A stretch of DNA of 28,873 bases from Guillardia theta CCMP2712 (GCF_000315625.1 NW_005434552.1:16903-45775); one strand, 5' to 3'; shown: positions 1 through 11,196, numbered from the stretch's first letter. Program-made: numbers and translations. Notes: generated from the letters alone by a model not told the origin.

Positions 1-3000
1 CGAATCTCAACGCAGCCCATCTCACAAGGTCAGAACACTCTGGCTCAGATTACAATCTCAGGTCTGCATGGCTCCCAGACAGGCAAATCGCCAATCATCA
101 GCGCATGTCCGACCTTCGACTGGAACTTGTTCCAGCTGCGTCCTGTGGCTGATCCTCCAACTGCGCATTTCGTGGACAAGGTCGTAGGAGGGACGCTGCA
201 TCGGACCACAAGCTGGGCTTCGGGATCAGCTGTGTTGACTGTCAATCAGGATGATAAGGCTGGCAATGCTTACTTCTCCATCCCCCAGCAGCAGGATGTT
301 GTGTTTGCGCTAGTCCTGAAGAACCCAAAGGGTCCCAACCCCTGCCAGTCAGTGTCCCTGAGCCTCTCAGCTCATGGACCAGGAAACACTCCGGTTACGC
401 AGACCGTTACAATGGTTCAAAACCCTCTTGATAGAGCCTTGGAGGATGGAGAGGTCGATGGGGATGTCTGTGTTCTCAAGACTTACGACTACAACTTCCC
501 GACGAGAGTCATCGCGCAGTCGTCGCCTGTCGTACAGGAGAGCAACGTCATCACCATCACTCTGCGGTCTAACATGAACATGTTGAGTAGCTTCTACGGC
601 TCTCAGATCACCATCTCTGGTCTGCAGGGTACAGACACTACGGGCACAAGCTTGTTGGCGACTGCGGTTTCAGACCAATACTTCCCGAACATTCAGAAGA
701 CAAGTTGGGATGCCAGTCAAGGCAAGCTAGTAGTCTATCTCGCCCAAGGGACCTGTCAGCTACCTGTCAAAGGCCAGCCCTCTTACTGTATCTATGCGGG
801 CTGGACCTATGTATGGCGTTACACCTTCAAGAATGGAGCCGCAGAGCAAGCAAGCCCGGCTGTGTCCATCTCATCTCAGTTTGCTCAAGGGAGGATTACC
901 AACCCACAAGTCATGACTTCGCCGATGAGCTCCGACTTTCATGTCCTCTACATGACCAGAAACCTTCTCAACAAGTACAACATCGGACAGTTGAATCCTG
1001 CTCCTGGAGCTGTCAATCCTGTTTGCATCACCTTGAGAGCAAGCAAGACGATCACTGCCCCTACCACCTTCACCCTCACAGGGTTGAACATGTTCTCCTC
1101 CAGCACCAACGTTGCCTTGTACGACGAGTACGCGACTGCCCCGCTTGCCGGGGGGTTGTTCCAGACGGTCGGAGCAAACCCGCAGAGCAACTACGCGACG
1201 TACGATCAATCAACGATCCGGTTCCAGCTGGGTCCATCGCAGTCTCTTCAAGAGAGTGTAAAGTACAAGTTTTGCTTCAGGCTCACTAACGCCGTCACGG
1301 GTCATGCCACCTGTCCTCAGGTCTCGTTGATCGTCGATTCGCATTCTGCACCAGCGGCGTTCAAGGGGTCGCAGGCGTATCTGTGCAACAACGAGGCGAG
1401 CAGGAGGGTCACAGGCTACCCCTCCGAGCCCTCAGGGTGCGCTGGTTACGTCTCAGATCGCAAGTTCGTATCGTCAACCCTCCGGTCAGGGTCAAACGTG
1501 ACTGCAAGTACTGCGTGGCTGACGATGGAGCTACAGCCCAACTATCCTCTCACCCCTGGCCACACAATCACCGTTGGCTCGTTCCTGAGCATGAAGAACG
1601 CGGGGTCGTCGGACGTGCCATGTACGATAGTTCGCAATGGCCAGGTGGTCAACTCTGTCACCAATCAGCACAGTAACAAGGGAATCTTTGCTGCTGCTAC
1701 GTTCGAGAGTGTTTGCAAGTTCATCGACAACCAGATCAAGATTTCTTACACGGGGGGCCAAGGCTCGTCCTCCAGTCTGGTCTACGACCCATATTACGAC
1801 GTGACTGCTCGCCGATCGAGGGGTCTGTACAAGGTGGAGGTGATGGCCGGGGGCTCTCAGTATGGAGCTGCCAGCGTCATCATCTGTGACATCACGCCTG
1901 GCGAAGAGTTCTGGACCAAGACGACCTGCACAGATGCTGGAGTAGTGTTTGCTGCTGGCAGCTCAGCCAGGGCACAAGCGACCGTCTTGTCTGGCACTGT
2001 TGTCTCCATCAATCTCACGGCGTCGGGATCAGGCTACGCTGTCGCTCCCCGCGTGTTCATAGTCGACCCTACAGGGTCAGGCAGGGGTGCTCTAGCAAGA
2101 GCCTTTGTATACGACTTGTCCATCTACACGGTGCAGCTTCAGCTTGTCAATCAGAACACTCCTGCCCCTGCTGGAAGCTTCACGGTCTCGTCTCAGTCGT
2201 TTGTACCTGCCGCTTTAGACAGCGGGGATGGAGCTCTATCCAAGTCAAGCTTGAAGCTTCATGATCACAATAGCTCTCAGGTTGTCTTCACTGTCACTCC
2301 CCAACACAACCTCTACGAGGGTGACATGCTCCTCGTCAACCTGCCGGCATATGACGTCATCACTGGGCCGATCTTTGGAGTTACCTCCTCCCCCAACCCA
2401 GCCTTTACGACCTTCTCGACCCAGCTGGAGTGGGAGCTGAACTACCACGAGAAAGATCGGGCTCGAGCTTACGTCAGCAACGGCTGGGTAGCGGATGGCA
2501 ACAGGCATCGCTCGGGAGACGGAGACGTTGACGGCTTGTTCGTGCTGTCGCCAGAGGATGATGGCTACAACAAGAACAAGGACCTGTGCTGGAGCCGAGT
2601 CTCCTGCCCTTGGGGCTTCCCGGACAGCGACATCACCTTCTCGAACCCATCCAGCACTTTGTCACTAGTCAAGGTACAGAGTACTTCTTCGTCTCTGGGC
2701 CACTCGCACGACATCTGTTACAAGAACAGCAGCTTCAACCTGCCCCATCCGTCAGACTACGTCGGTATGCAGCTCAAGTGCCGCAACAACCAGCACCAGG
2801 CGACCGACGGAGGTCAAGTCACCAGCGTGCGAGTGCGACATGGCGGGCTGACGGCCGTCAGCGGGAGGTACACAGAGACTTCAAGCATCTCCGCTGCAGC
2901 ACCGACGTTTGTGGCAGCAGCAGCTGGTGCAACCAGTCAAGCTACCGGGTCGCTGATGTACCAGGTGGTTGGAGTTCAGTACATGTCAGGCAGCTCCTTG

Positions 3001-6000
3001 ACAGATGGTGACGTCATTGTGTTTGACTCGACCTACCAAGTGTCGCCTGCCGCTGCCTCTGTCTCGTCCCTCTACAGCACCAGCCCAGCTGTGCATGTCG
3101 CGTCTCCCGGCTTGTACTCAGGCTTCCCGTACGCGACAGTCACTGGCAAGGACACGCAACTTCAAGTGCTGCTGAGCGTATCGAGCGCCAGCCTGTCCTC
3201 TCAAGGCAGCGGATACACTTCCATCCCAACCGTTACAACCTCCCTCAAGCCAAGTGTTGCTCTGCCTTCCGAAGTCCAGCAGCTGGAGCTTCCCGTGTTT
3301 GACGTGACGGTGACAAACGCTACCGGCACTGTCATCACCCAGTCTATCCTCGACTACAACCCAGCTAGACAATGCTTCGTGGTGGCGGAAGAGTTTCCGA
3401 CTTCCTTCTTGAGCGACTGTCAGGTCGTGCCCAAGGAGCAGGTCGGTCGGTACACCGGCATGACAGCGATGATCGGGTCCAACGAGTACGTCATCAAGCA
3501 GGGAGCAGGTGGCGTCTACTGGGTGGCAGACCTCAAGGGCAACAAGCCCCGGAGCGTCGACCTGGCCAACAAGCCCTACACCATCTACACGCAGCTGCAG
3601 CTGCAGGTGGCGAAGGGCAAGTGGATCCGACAGGGCGAGAGCGTCAGCATCAGCATCCCCGGCTACCGGTTCAAGTCGGTCCCTAGCAACCCCAACGCGT
3701 TCGTCACTCCCTCTACGGATGACGCCTCCAAGACCATCCGAGAGAGGACGAGGTTTCAGTTCGCGACGCCCATCAGCGTTGGCAACGTTGGTATGGCAGG
3801 AGCGACGACGGCAAGGATGCTGATGTTTGGTGGGGCCATCTCAAGCAGCGACACCTGTACCATCCAGGGGAGCGACATAGAGGCCCCTCAGACCTCCGAC
3901 GGGGTGACGGTCAACCATGCTGAGACCATGACTAGTGTAGGAGCGAGCAAGCCAGTCTTCCTTCCTCCCTCGACGTGGGGCTCCGGATATCTCAAGCCCG
4001 CATGGTTCAAAGGTACCTGCGCCTCAAGCAGAGCCTTGCACGGTATCTTCATGCTTGATGGTCAAAGGACAGGCGTCGAATGGATCGAGGTCGTGACCCC
4101 CGGCACTAGTTGCAGCTCCAACGTCAACGTTATCATCTCCAGCCCTTCCAAGGATGCAGTAACCGACGCCTTGACAAACGATCCTGTCTGTCCCGACGAC
4201 TCCAGCCTGTGCACTCAGGCAACGGCTGTTGCGACGGTTAGCGGAGGCTCGATCACGGGCATTGCCCTGACAAACGGAGGGAGTGGATATTTCTTGGCGC
4301 CTACGGTGAGGCTGGTCAACTCAGACTCCAACACTCCTTGCGACGCCTTTGCCGTCGCTCATCTGTCTCATAACTTTACAGCTCGACTGCAAGTGTCGCC
4401 GAACTCAAACCTGATGATGTATCGGAGCGAAAGAGACCAGTACGACTCGCTCACTGGCTTGCACTCTGCTGTATTCTCCCCGGTATCTCTCCACAAGAAG
4501 CATGACGCAAGGAAGATAACCGCTGAGGTCGGCACAGGATACGTCGCTGCCATTGTCGTCACGTCGGTTCCCCCTGCCTCCTGTGCCGGCCCGATAGAAA
4601 TCGAGGCTCCGCCTTCAGGCAGGACCGCAAGGGCTCAGGCAGCAGCAGCTGCAGGCTTGTCGTTCATTCAGGTGATCGATGGAGGCTACGGCTACGAGTA
4701 TCCTCCCGCCGTCAGCTTTGCTTGCGGGCAAGGCGCTGCTCGCGCTATCCTAGGCTTCACTACCGCAGATGTTCACATGGCTGGAACCAGGGTCAACTCT
4801 TCTTACACGGGGCTACAACCTGCCCTGCTCTCAGCTGTCACGTCAGCACCAGCCTTTCAGACTACCGTGGACTCGCCGGTGGTGGTTGGCTTCAACAGCG
4901 TCTGCAGCAACGGGGCTACACTGACCTACTCCCGGGCCGGCAGCGGATGGAACAACTCGCGGGTGACTGGGATCAGCCTACCTGTCGGCATCAACCTCAA
5001 CGGGTTTGCCTTCGGCTTCACGTCCGTTACCATCAGCCCTTCTCCTGTCAACGCCCACGGGCTGGTCGACCCTGCAGCAGACGCTCTCGCAGTTCCCACC
5101 TGGTCCTTTCCTGCCTCAGGATCAGTGCTTGTCAACGGAGTGGAGGGGGTGGTGCAGTCGCTGCCTGGCACCGGGTCAGGCAAGGGCGTGAATTCAATCA
5201 TTCTGTACGATGGGCCGAGCTCCAAGGTTGAGCTGACAACCTGCGACAAGGCCGTTCTTGTCTTCAACCCTCCACAACGTCCAGGAGGGAAGACCTTGAA
5301 AGTTCAACTGCTTCAACCCGCTGGCTCCAGCCTTCCCATCTACGTGATCGTGCAGCAGGGGCAGGGGTACGCCAACATCCCGATAGTCGTTGACATTGAC
5401 TTCGACGTCGGAGGCTCCGCCAAGAGCTACTCCAAGGACTTTGCTGACCTCTCAAGCAGCCAGCAGGCTACCTGCAGGCCCTCCTACTTTGCCTTCAACA
5501 CAGCATACCAGGGCTACAACGTCTACTCGGCATTCGTCAGGTCCTCCAGCACTTCAGCACAGCCAACAGGCCTGACGCTAGATGGAGTGCTGATGACGCG
5601 GGAAGGGTACGGGTACGAGACTGCTCCTCCAGCCACCTTGAGCTGCAGCGGATGCTCCACCAGCCAGTGTGCTGATCAGTACGCGTCCTCCATCGCCAAT
5701 GACGTCTGCACGGCCTCTGCTCTCACCGTTGACGCTACGGTGAGCGGGGGATGCACGGGAGGCTGTCAACGGCAGGTGAATGTCAACGCTTTCTTCTCAC
5801 CCAACAACGGCAACGGAATGCAGATCTGCTCGCCTGCTGCTGGTGCCGGTGACTACCGTACACGCAAGACGCTCCAAATGCGCGTGTCCAACGGGCTATC
5901 TGCCTTCTCAACCAACAACGTGTACACTGTTAGACGCAGCCAGGGCTTCCAAGGCGCGAAGGGCTCACTGATCTTCAAGATCACCGGCAACGGCGCCTTC

Positions 6001-9000
6001 TCCCTCTCGTCTCTCTGCGAGGTCCCACGAGTCATCGTGGAGCCTCCACCTAGCGGGGGGGTGCAGGCTCAGGTCAACCTTGACTACCTCGACACCTCTT
6101 ACGACCCTTACACCAACAGACCGTCCGCAAGCTTGACAGCAGCCAGCAAGGGGTTTGCAGCTGAGAATGCAACGTACAGGTACCTGCTCAAGGTCGTCAA
6201 TGCAGGATCAGGGTACCTCAAACCTCCGAGCATCAGCATAGTCTCACCGTCGGGTCTGTTGCCTACCTGCCCTCCTCCCATAGTTGGCGCCTTCCCGAGG
6301 AACGGGCTGGTTGCGTCCAGGGTGGAGCTCATTCGAAACATTTCTCTCCCCGAAGCCAACCAGGGAAGTACTAAGGTCCAGCCGACGTGCAGCAGCGGAT
6401 CGTTCGTCGTCAAGTCACTTTGCCCAGGCTCCAAGCAGTGTACGAGCTCTTACTCGCGAGCAGAGCTGAACCCGCTCCCTTCCTGCTCGACGTCATCGCA
6501 GTGCGCCGGTTGCAGTACCTTCCCTTGTTCGTCCCATGCATGCGGGCCTGACAATTGTCCTTCTTACCTCTCGACGGTACTCGACGCTTCTCTTTCTGAC
6601 GTGGTGCCAGACGAAGCGCTCGCTGTGATCGGATGGGATGCTCGGGCCCAGCAGCCAGTCCTGCTCAACCAGGGCTTCGGGTTTTCTCCCAGCTCGCCTA
6701 ACCCGCTCCGACTTGAGTTCCCCTCCGACTCAGGGCAGGCGTATCCCTGCGCGGAGATTCTTCTCTACCTCTCAGCTGACTACAGCTCTGAGGCCCTTCA
6801 GCCAGGCCCTCTGCACTGGCCGGGCGACCTGTCCTACAACCAGAACGCTATCCGGAACTATGCTGGGGAGGTGACGGAGGTCGAATACTTGTTTCGACCT
6901 GGCTTCATCAATGCAATCTACGGCTCGTTCAGCAACTTCCCTGTGACTACGCTCATCTCTCTTAGAGATCAGTCAGCCCGCAGACTTTTGCAGGCCTCCA
7001 GCTCAGCTCTGCTGGGGGTTGTGTCAGCAGGAGGGTTCAAGGTCGGAGATTACATCCGACTGGCTGACGAGGTCATGCTAGTCAACGCGGTCAGCCAGCA
7101 GCAGAACACGCTGTCGGTCACCCGAGGAGCATTGAACACCAGCGTTGCTTCCTCCTTCGCTCTAGGAACCGTAGTCCGCACTTTCAACCCCGGCTCGGTG
7201 CTGCTGCAAGACGTCGCAAGCGACGCGACGACCATTCAAGTATCGGAATCATCAGGGCTCAACTCGGACAGATACATCCAGGTAGAGCATGAGATCATGT
7301 ACATCACCAGCGTCGACGCCTCGTCCATGACCGTCCTGCGGGCTCAGGAAGGGACGCGTGCGAGCAGCCATGCCGCCTTCAAGCCAGTGGGCTACATCCG
7401 TCCTTCCCAGCAGTATCCTATCGTGCTGCTGGAGGCCGTCAGCGCCAGTCAGACGACTTTGTCCGTGTCTGACGGGAGTTTCTTCTATCCGGGCGCCTCC
7501 ATCCAGGTGCTGAGCGAGACCATGGCGGTCACAGCTGTCTCAGGCGACACCCTGACTGTCCAGCGAGGTCAAGAGTCGACCTCACCTGCCGCGTATCCCA
7601 AGCAGGTGCTGGTGACGCTTGTGCAAGGCTCGGCAAGCGTTGTATCGGTTACCAGCAGCACGATACCTTCTATCAAAAGATCCTCCATGAATCTCCTGAG
7701 TTTAACTCAATCCACTGACGCCATTCTTAATGTGATGGACCCGGTGAAGAACACGTCATCGTCCGGCTTTCAACCTGGCGATTATGTGGGAATTTATAAT
7801 GACTTCTATATCTTGAAGGAAGTGATGTTAGTGTTGAGTACTGAGACAGCTAGAGTATCAGATTATCTTTATCAGAATCTGACTGTTGCAAGAGCACAGT
7901 TTCAGACGACGGCCAGCTTGTTTTCCCCAGGACTCCCACTAACTCTCGTCTCAAGTCCGCGCATTGTGGAACAGATGCTAAGCAAGACGGATACAATCCC
8001 TGTCTTCTCCACATCCACAGATCTGCAAGCTGGAGACCTCCTGCGAGTCAGCTCAGCTTCAAATGAATGGCAGATTGAAGTGATGGAGTATCAGTCTGAT
8101 GGGAGTGTACTTCGAGGATTGATCCCTGATTACTTTGGCAGGTCGCAGGCATCATCCATATCAGCAGGAGCTCTTGTCCAGACCATTGCACAGCCTGCTT
8201 ACTTGAGTCCTCCTTACTGCACTTCTAAGAGTGGTTCAGATTTGAACATGACGAGTGTCTCTAGCTTCGCTGTCGGCGACATAGTGTCGGATGGCATTGC
8301 GGTTTACAACGTGACAGCTATCAATGTTGGGTCAAGTCAGATGACCGTTGAAAGCCTTTATGTCTCAGGTGCTACTCCATTATGCTCGACCAAATTTGGT
8401 GATCCTCCTTCATACGTAGTCAAGACAGAGGGCCTGAGGGTCTTGAGTTCTGCTGTGAAAGTCGATCAAGGAAACTTTTTACAAGAATATCCGTTCTTGT
8501 TTTCAATCAACTTGCAGACCGTGGTCTCTGATTTCTATGCACCTGGAGACTTTGTTTGGATTGCTGACAAGAGCACGTCTCGTTCTGGCATTTTTGTAGT
8601 TGAGGATGTTGGAAACTACTCCCTGAATGTCTCAGTTTTCTCATTGGATAAACAAGATGAACCTCAAATTAATTTTGGGATAGGCACAGCAGTTCTCTAC
8701 AAGTACGAACGCTTCGATGTGATCAACGGTACTGCTCTCTCCCCAGGAGACATCGTGCTCTTCTCGTGGTTATTTCAGGGCGGAACAGGTCAAATCATTT
8801 CTGCCACTGAAAATGAAATTCGATTGAAAATCACTGGCGCAAGATATTATTTTCTCAAAACTCCTTCTAGATCATCTTTGTACTGGCGTATCAATGATTT
8901 GTGTAAGACCTTCCAGCTCCTCCCGGTGTCAAAGACGAGCTACGCCAGGTCAAAGCTTGCTCTCGCTATCAACTCCGAGGTCAACACTATGACTCTCTTT

Positions 9001-10467
9001 GACGCGTCCGGGTTTAGAGTGGGGGACAGCTTCACCGTCGACCAAGAGGTCATGACCATAGACAACCTCAACGGCAACCTCATCCAGGTCAAGCGCGCTC
9101 AGCGAGGCACCTCCGCTGCTTCTCATGCGCTGGACGCGCTTGTAGAATGGACGGCGCCGCTATCCGCTGCCTCTCCTCAAGTCTCGTCCGTGACCCCTTT
9201 GCTCCGACGTGACCAGCACTTGCGATACATCTCTCAGGTCGGCCCCATCACCCTTCCCAGCTCAATCCAGCAGCTCTCGAGCTATCAGAATGTATGGGCA
9301 GAGCTCGACGAGGAGATCATCTTGATCCGACAGCCCGCCTCAGGCATCGTCAAGGCGTCTGATCGGGGGCTGAGAGGAACAGCAGCGGCGGCGCACGTGA
9401 GCAACACGACCTACAACGTCCCCAACGCGTTCTTCTCCTGGCTCTTCTCCTTCAAGTCAAGCCTGCCAGGTGCATCAGGCTTCTCAGCTCTGCCCGTATA
9501 CGACATGAACGCTGCTGGAGTCATCGCCTTGTCAGGGGTTCACGTGCTGTCGGGAGGTAGCAGGGTGACGAGCGAGCCGACTCTAGAACTCACTCTCAAC
9601 CGCTTCATTGAGAACGAGGCCCGAGGACAGTCAGTCGCAGGCCCTTCGTACTCATACCGCACCTTGATCCAGCAGACCTTCCTGCAGGTTGACCTGTCCG
9701 ACAAGTTCACTGGGAGGCTCATAAGGCCGAGCCTCAACTACCCAGTTGCCTACCAACCTTGGAGGTTCCCAGCTGATCCTCTTTACTTCCAGGACAGGAT
9801 GGACGGCTTTGATCCTGCCTCCGACAGCTCCATCCTGTCTCCTTCCCACAACAGCTCCAACGCCATCAACGGGAGCTCAGCTGACCCCTTCGAGCCAGGC
9901 TCACCTGTCTTCGTGCTGGACTCCTTCGGTCACATGCTGGGGGATCAGGCGGTCCATCAGCAGAGCATCGTGGTATCGGATGGCGCTACTTACACCTACT
10001 CCATCAGCAGCAGGCCGTCCGTCCTCGACTCGGTCTGGAGCAGCCCACCCTTGCTGATAGTCTCAACCTCCTCGCCTACATCCGTAGACCTGTTCCTCAA
10101 TGACACGGTCGCTGGCGGGTACTCCAACGGACAGCACACTGCTTTGCTGTCCTCTAGCACGAGAATGTTTGTCTGGAAGACGGATCCTCGCAAGCTCGCG
10201 GTGCTTGCAGGACCAGCAAGCGCAGCAGCCTCTTCGGCGAGCTTCACATCCTCAACACCAGCACCTGGCGTCAACGTCGGCGCCATCGTCGGCGGCGTGA
10301 TCGGTGGCATCGTCGGAGCTGCTGGGCTCGGCATGCTGGCTTACAAGCTTTTCGCTCATAAGAAAGTCGCCAAGTCAGCGGATGTAGAGATGGCGCCGGT
10401 GTACGAATCTCAGGCGATCGCCTATCTCGTGCAGTACACTACACCACCTATAGAGAGCAGAACTTGA
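1..10467 (+). CDS. Giant repeat-rich putative cell-surface protein, C-terminal membrane anchor (5' partial)
   Basis: One frame is open from base 1 to the TGA at 10465-10467, about 3,488 codons with no intron. Codons 1-42 are already open and resemble later segments, so the true start lies left of the window; the first alternative start at base 127 is a TTG and is not believable. Early parts carry beta-rich segments of the type TISGL or TLTGL (about 60, 610, 1075). From about 2020 to 6240 a G-x-G-Y-xxx-P-x-V motif recurs (near 2025, 3205, 4280, 4690, 5365, 5605, 6205). From about 7040 to 9400 another repeat of roughly 60 residues recurs, with the pattern GDxxxVxxEVMxV then a VxRGQxGT-like stretch. 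A glycine-rich hydrophobic helix at 10267-10350, followed by a basic tail of about 35 residues, fits a single-pass type I anchor. I recognise no enzyme domain. A surface or adhesion role is inference. Confidence 0.85.
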   Translation, partial: RISTQPISQGQNTLAQITISGLHGSQTGKSPIISACPTFDWNLFQLRPVADPPTAHFVDKVVGGTLHRTTSWASGSAVLTVNQDDKAGNAYFSIPQQQDVVFALVLKNPKGPNPCQSVSLSLSAHGPGNTPVTQTVTMVQNPLDRALEDGEVDGDVCVLKTYDYNFPTRVIAQSSPVVQESNVITITLRSNMNMLSSFYGSQITISGLQGTDTTGTSLLATAVSDQYFPNIQKTSWDASQGKLVVYLAQGTCQLPVKGQPSYCIYAGWTYVWRYTFKNGAAEQASPAVSISSQFAQGRITNPQVMTSPMSSDFHVLYMTRNLLNKYNIGQLNPAPGAVNPVCITLRASKTITAPTTFTLTGLNMFSSSTNVALYDEYATAPLAGGLFQTVGANPQSNYATYDQSTIRFQLGPSQSLQESVKYKFCFRLTNAVTGHATCPQVSLIVDSHSAPAAFKGSQAYLCNNEASRRVTGYPSEPSGCAGYVSDRKFVSSTLRSGSNVTASTAWLTMELQPNYPLTPGHTITVGSFLSMKNAGSSDVPCTIVRNGQVVNSVTNQHSNKGIFAAATFESVCKFIDNQIKISYTGGQGSSSSLVYDPYYDVTARRSRGLYKVEVMAGGSQYGAASVIICDITPGEEFWTKTTCTDAGVVFAAGSSARAQATVLSGTVVSINLTASGSGYAVAPRVFIVDPTGSGRGALARAFVYDLSIYTVQLQLVNQNTPAPAGSFTVSSQSFVPAALDSGDGALSKSSLKLHDHNSSQVVFTVTPQHNLYEGDMLLVNLPAYDVITGPIFGVTSSPNPAFTTFSTQLEWELNYHEKDRARAYVSNGWVADGNRHRSGDGDVDGLFVLSPEDDGYNKNKDLCWSRVSCPWGFPDSDITFSNPSSTLSLVKVQSTSSSLGHSHDICYKNSSFNLPHPSDYVGMQLKCRNNQHQATDGGQVTSVRVRHGGLTAVSGRYTETSSISAAAPTFVAAAAGATSQATGSLMYQVVGVQYMSGSSLTDGDVIVFDSTYQVSPAAASVSSLYSTSPAVHVASPGLYSGFPYATVTGKDTQLQVLLSVSSASLSSQGSGYTSIPTVTTSLKPSVALPSEVQQLELPVFDVTVTNATGTVITQSILDYNPARQCFVVAEEFPTSFLSDCQVVPKEQVGRYTGMTAMIGSNEYVIKQGAGGVYWVADLKGNKPRSVDLANKPYTIYTQLQLQVAKGKWIRQGESVSISIPGYRFKSVPSNPNAFVTPSTDDASKTIRERTRFQFATPISVGNVGMAGATTARMLMFGGAISSSDTCTIQGSDIEAPQTSDGVTVNHAETMTSVGASKPVFLPPSTWGSGYLKPAWFKGTCASSRALHGIFMLDGQRTGVEWIEVVTPGTSCSSNVNVIISSPSKDAVTDALTNDPVCPDDSSLCTQATAVATVSGGSITGIALTNGGSGYFLAPTVRLVNSDSNTPCDAFAVAHLSHNFTARLQVSPNSNLMMYRSERDQYDSLTGLHSAVFSPVSLHKKHDARKITAEVGTGYVAAIVVTSVPPASCAGPIEIEAPPSGRTARAQAAAAAGLSFIQVIDGGYGYEYPPAVSFACGQGAARAILGFTTADVHMAGTRVNSSYTGLQPALLSAVTSAPAFQTTVDSPVVVGFNSVCSNGATLTYSRAGSGWNNSRVTGISLPVGINLNGFAFGFTSVTISPSPVNAHGLVDPAADALAVPTWSFPASGSVLVNGVEGVVQSLPGTGSGKGVNSIILYDGPSSKVELTTCDKAVLVFNPPQRPGGKTLKVQLLQPAGSSLPIYVIVQQGQGYANIPIVVDIDFDVGGSAKSYSKDFADLSSSQQATCRPSYFAFNTAYQGYNVYSAFVRSSSTSAQPTGLTLDGVLMTREGYGYETAPPATLSCSGCSTSQCADQYASSIANDVCTASALTVDATVSGGCTGGCQRQVNVNAFFSPNNGNGMQICSPAAGAGDYRTRKTLQMRVSNGLSAFSTNNVYTVRRSQGFQGAKGSLIFKITGNGAFSLSSLCEVPRVIVEPPPSGGVQAQVNLDYLDTSYDPYTNRPSASLTAASKGFAAENATYRYLLKVVNAGSGYLKPPSISIVSPSGLLPTCPPPIVGAFPRNGLVASRVELIRNISLPEANQGSTKVQPTCSSGSFVVKSLCPGSKQCTSSYSRAELNPLPSCSTSSQCAGCSTFPCSSHACGPDNCPSYLSTVLDASLSDVVPDEALAVIGWDARAQQPVLLNQGFGFSPSSPNPLRLEFPSDSGQAYPCAEILLYLSADYSSEALQPGPLHWPGDLSYNQNAIRNYAGEVTEVEYLFRPGFINAIYGSFSNFPVTTLISLRDQSARRLLQASSSALLGVVSAGGFKVGDYIRLADEVMLVNAVSQQQNTLSVTRGALNTSVASSFALGTVVRTFNPGSVLLQDVASDATTIQVSESSGLNSDRYIQVEHEIMYITSVDASSMTVLRAQEGTRASSHAAFKPVGYIRPSQQYPIVLLEAVSASQTTLSVSDGSFFYPGASIQVLSETMAVTAVSGDTLTVQRGQESTSPAAYPKQVLVTLVQGSASVVSVTSSTIPSIKRSSMNLLSLTQSTDAILNVMDPVKNTSSSGFQPGDYVGIYNDFYILKEVMLVLSTETARVSDYLYQNLTVARAQFQTTASLFSPGLPLTLVSSPRIVEQMLSKTDTIPVFSTSTDLQAGDLLRVSSASNEWQIEVMEYQSDGSVLRGLIPDYFGRSQASSISAGALVQTIAQPAYLSPPYCTSKSGSDLNMTSVSSFAVGDIVSDGIAVYNVTAINVGSSQMTVESLYVSGATPLCSTKFGDPPSYVVKTEGLRVLSSAVKVDQGNFLQEYPFLFSINLQTVVSDFYAPGDFVWIADKSTSRSGIFVVEDVGNYSLNVSVFSLDKQDEPQINFGIGTAVLYKYERFDVINGTALSPGDIVLFSWLFQGGTGQIISATENEIRLKITGARYYFLKTPSRSSLYWRINDLCKTFQLLPVSKTSYARSKLALAINSEVNTMTLFDASGFRVGDSFTVDQEVMTIDNLNGNLIQVKRAQRGTSAASHALDALVEWTAPLSAASPQVSSVTPLLRRDQHLRYISQVGPITLPSSIQQLSSYQNVWAELDEEIILIRQPASGIVKASDRGLRGTAAAAHVSNTTYNVPNAFFSWLFSFKSSLPGASGFSALPVYDMNAAGVIALSGVHVLSGGSRVTSEPTLELTLNRFIENEARGQSVAGPSYSYRTLIQQTFLQVDLSDKFTGRLIRPSLNYPVAYQPWRFPADPLYFQDRMDGFDPASDSSILSPSHNSSNAINGSSADPFEPGSPVFVLDSFGHMLGDQAVHQQSIVVSDGATYTYSISSRPSVLDSVWSSPPLLIVSTSSPTSVDLFLNDTVAGGYSNGQHTALLSSSTRMFVWKTDPRKLAVLAGPASAAASSASFTSSTPAPGVNVGAIVGGVIGGIVGAAGLGMLAYKLFAHKKVAKSADVEMAPVYESQAIAYLVQYTTPPIESRT

Positions 10468-11196
10468 CTGGCGGGAGTCAAGAAGAGGTGATATGTTGTC
10501 ATGATCCGGCAAGCTGTAGCTCCTGTAGTTTGCCTCTTTGACCTCGCCATGAGCGAGGAAGCTTTGAGTTGTTGAAATGAATTTATGATGTGTGAACACA
10601 CGATGAGAAGCAAGAAGGAGTGAAAAGGGAGGAAAAGGGAGGAGAGGAGAGGTGTTGTACACCGGACCAAAGACTCATACCGCACACCGTGCCCGGCACG
10701 TTTAGGGAAATAGGTTTCATGTCGTAGACGACAGATGTAGTCTGTCGTGCCCGTTGTGTTCTAGTAACCGCAGCAGTGATTGCTGTGGTGCTCTCTCTTC
10801 TTCCCAAGGTTGTGTGTTCATCATGAGGAGAAGGACACGGCAGGGCAGGCAGGACAGGGTGAGGGAAGAGACGGAGGGGAGGAAGAGGATGCAAAGGTCA
10901 GAGGCGAATACAGCAGCGCAGGGTCAGGAAAAGAGACAAGCAAAAAAGGATGTAACACAGGTGTGTGAGAAAGGATAGGAGAAAACAGTTCCAGGCAATG
11001 CAGTGGATATACTATCCTGCTCATCAGTTGGAACGTCTAATGTTGACCCTTCAGCTCACCCAGCCTGACTGAGAAAGCTTCAGCCCCCTGCTCGACGCTC
11101 GTCTCACCGCCAGCTCTTGCCCCTAGCAGCACGAACACGCTCTTCCCCTTCCCCGCCATCCCCGCCTCCCCGCCAGCTGCACCACGACCCTCCCCA
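10468..11196. other. Convergent intergenic region
   Basis: This stretch separates the stop of the plus-strand giant gene from the stop of the minus-strand ARM-repeat gene, so it should hold both 3' UTRs. No believable coding region is present. It has purine-rich tracts (10600-10655, 10820-10895) and one perfect 8-bp hairpin with a 5-nt loop at 10728-10748. No AATAAA was found close to either stop codon. Confidence 0.7.
10728..10748. other. Perfect hairpin, 8-bp stem and 5-nt loop
   Basis: The arms ACGACAGA (10728-10735) and TCTGTCGT (10741-10748) are exact reverse complements around the loop TGTAG. The hairpin lies in the convergent intergenic DNA. A role in 3'-end formation is possible but unsupported; one stem of this size can also arise by chance. 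Confidence 0.3.

Noticed and set aside
127-129. TTG as start of the giant gene
   Set aside because: The frame is open to base 1 and codons 1-42 resemble later segments, so the gene continues left of the window.
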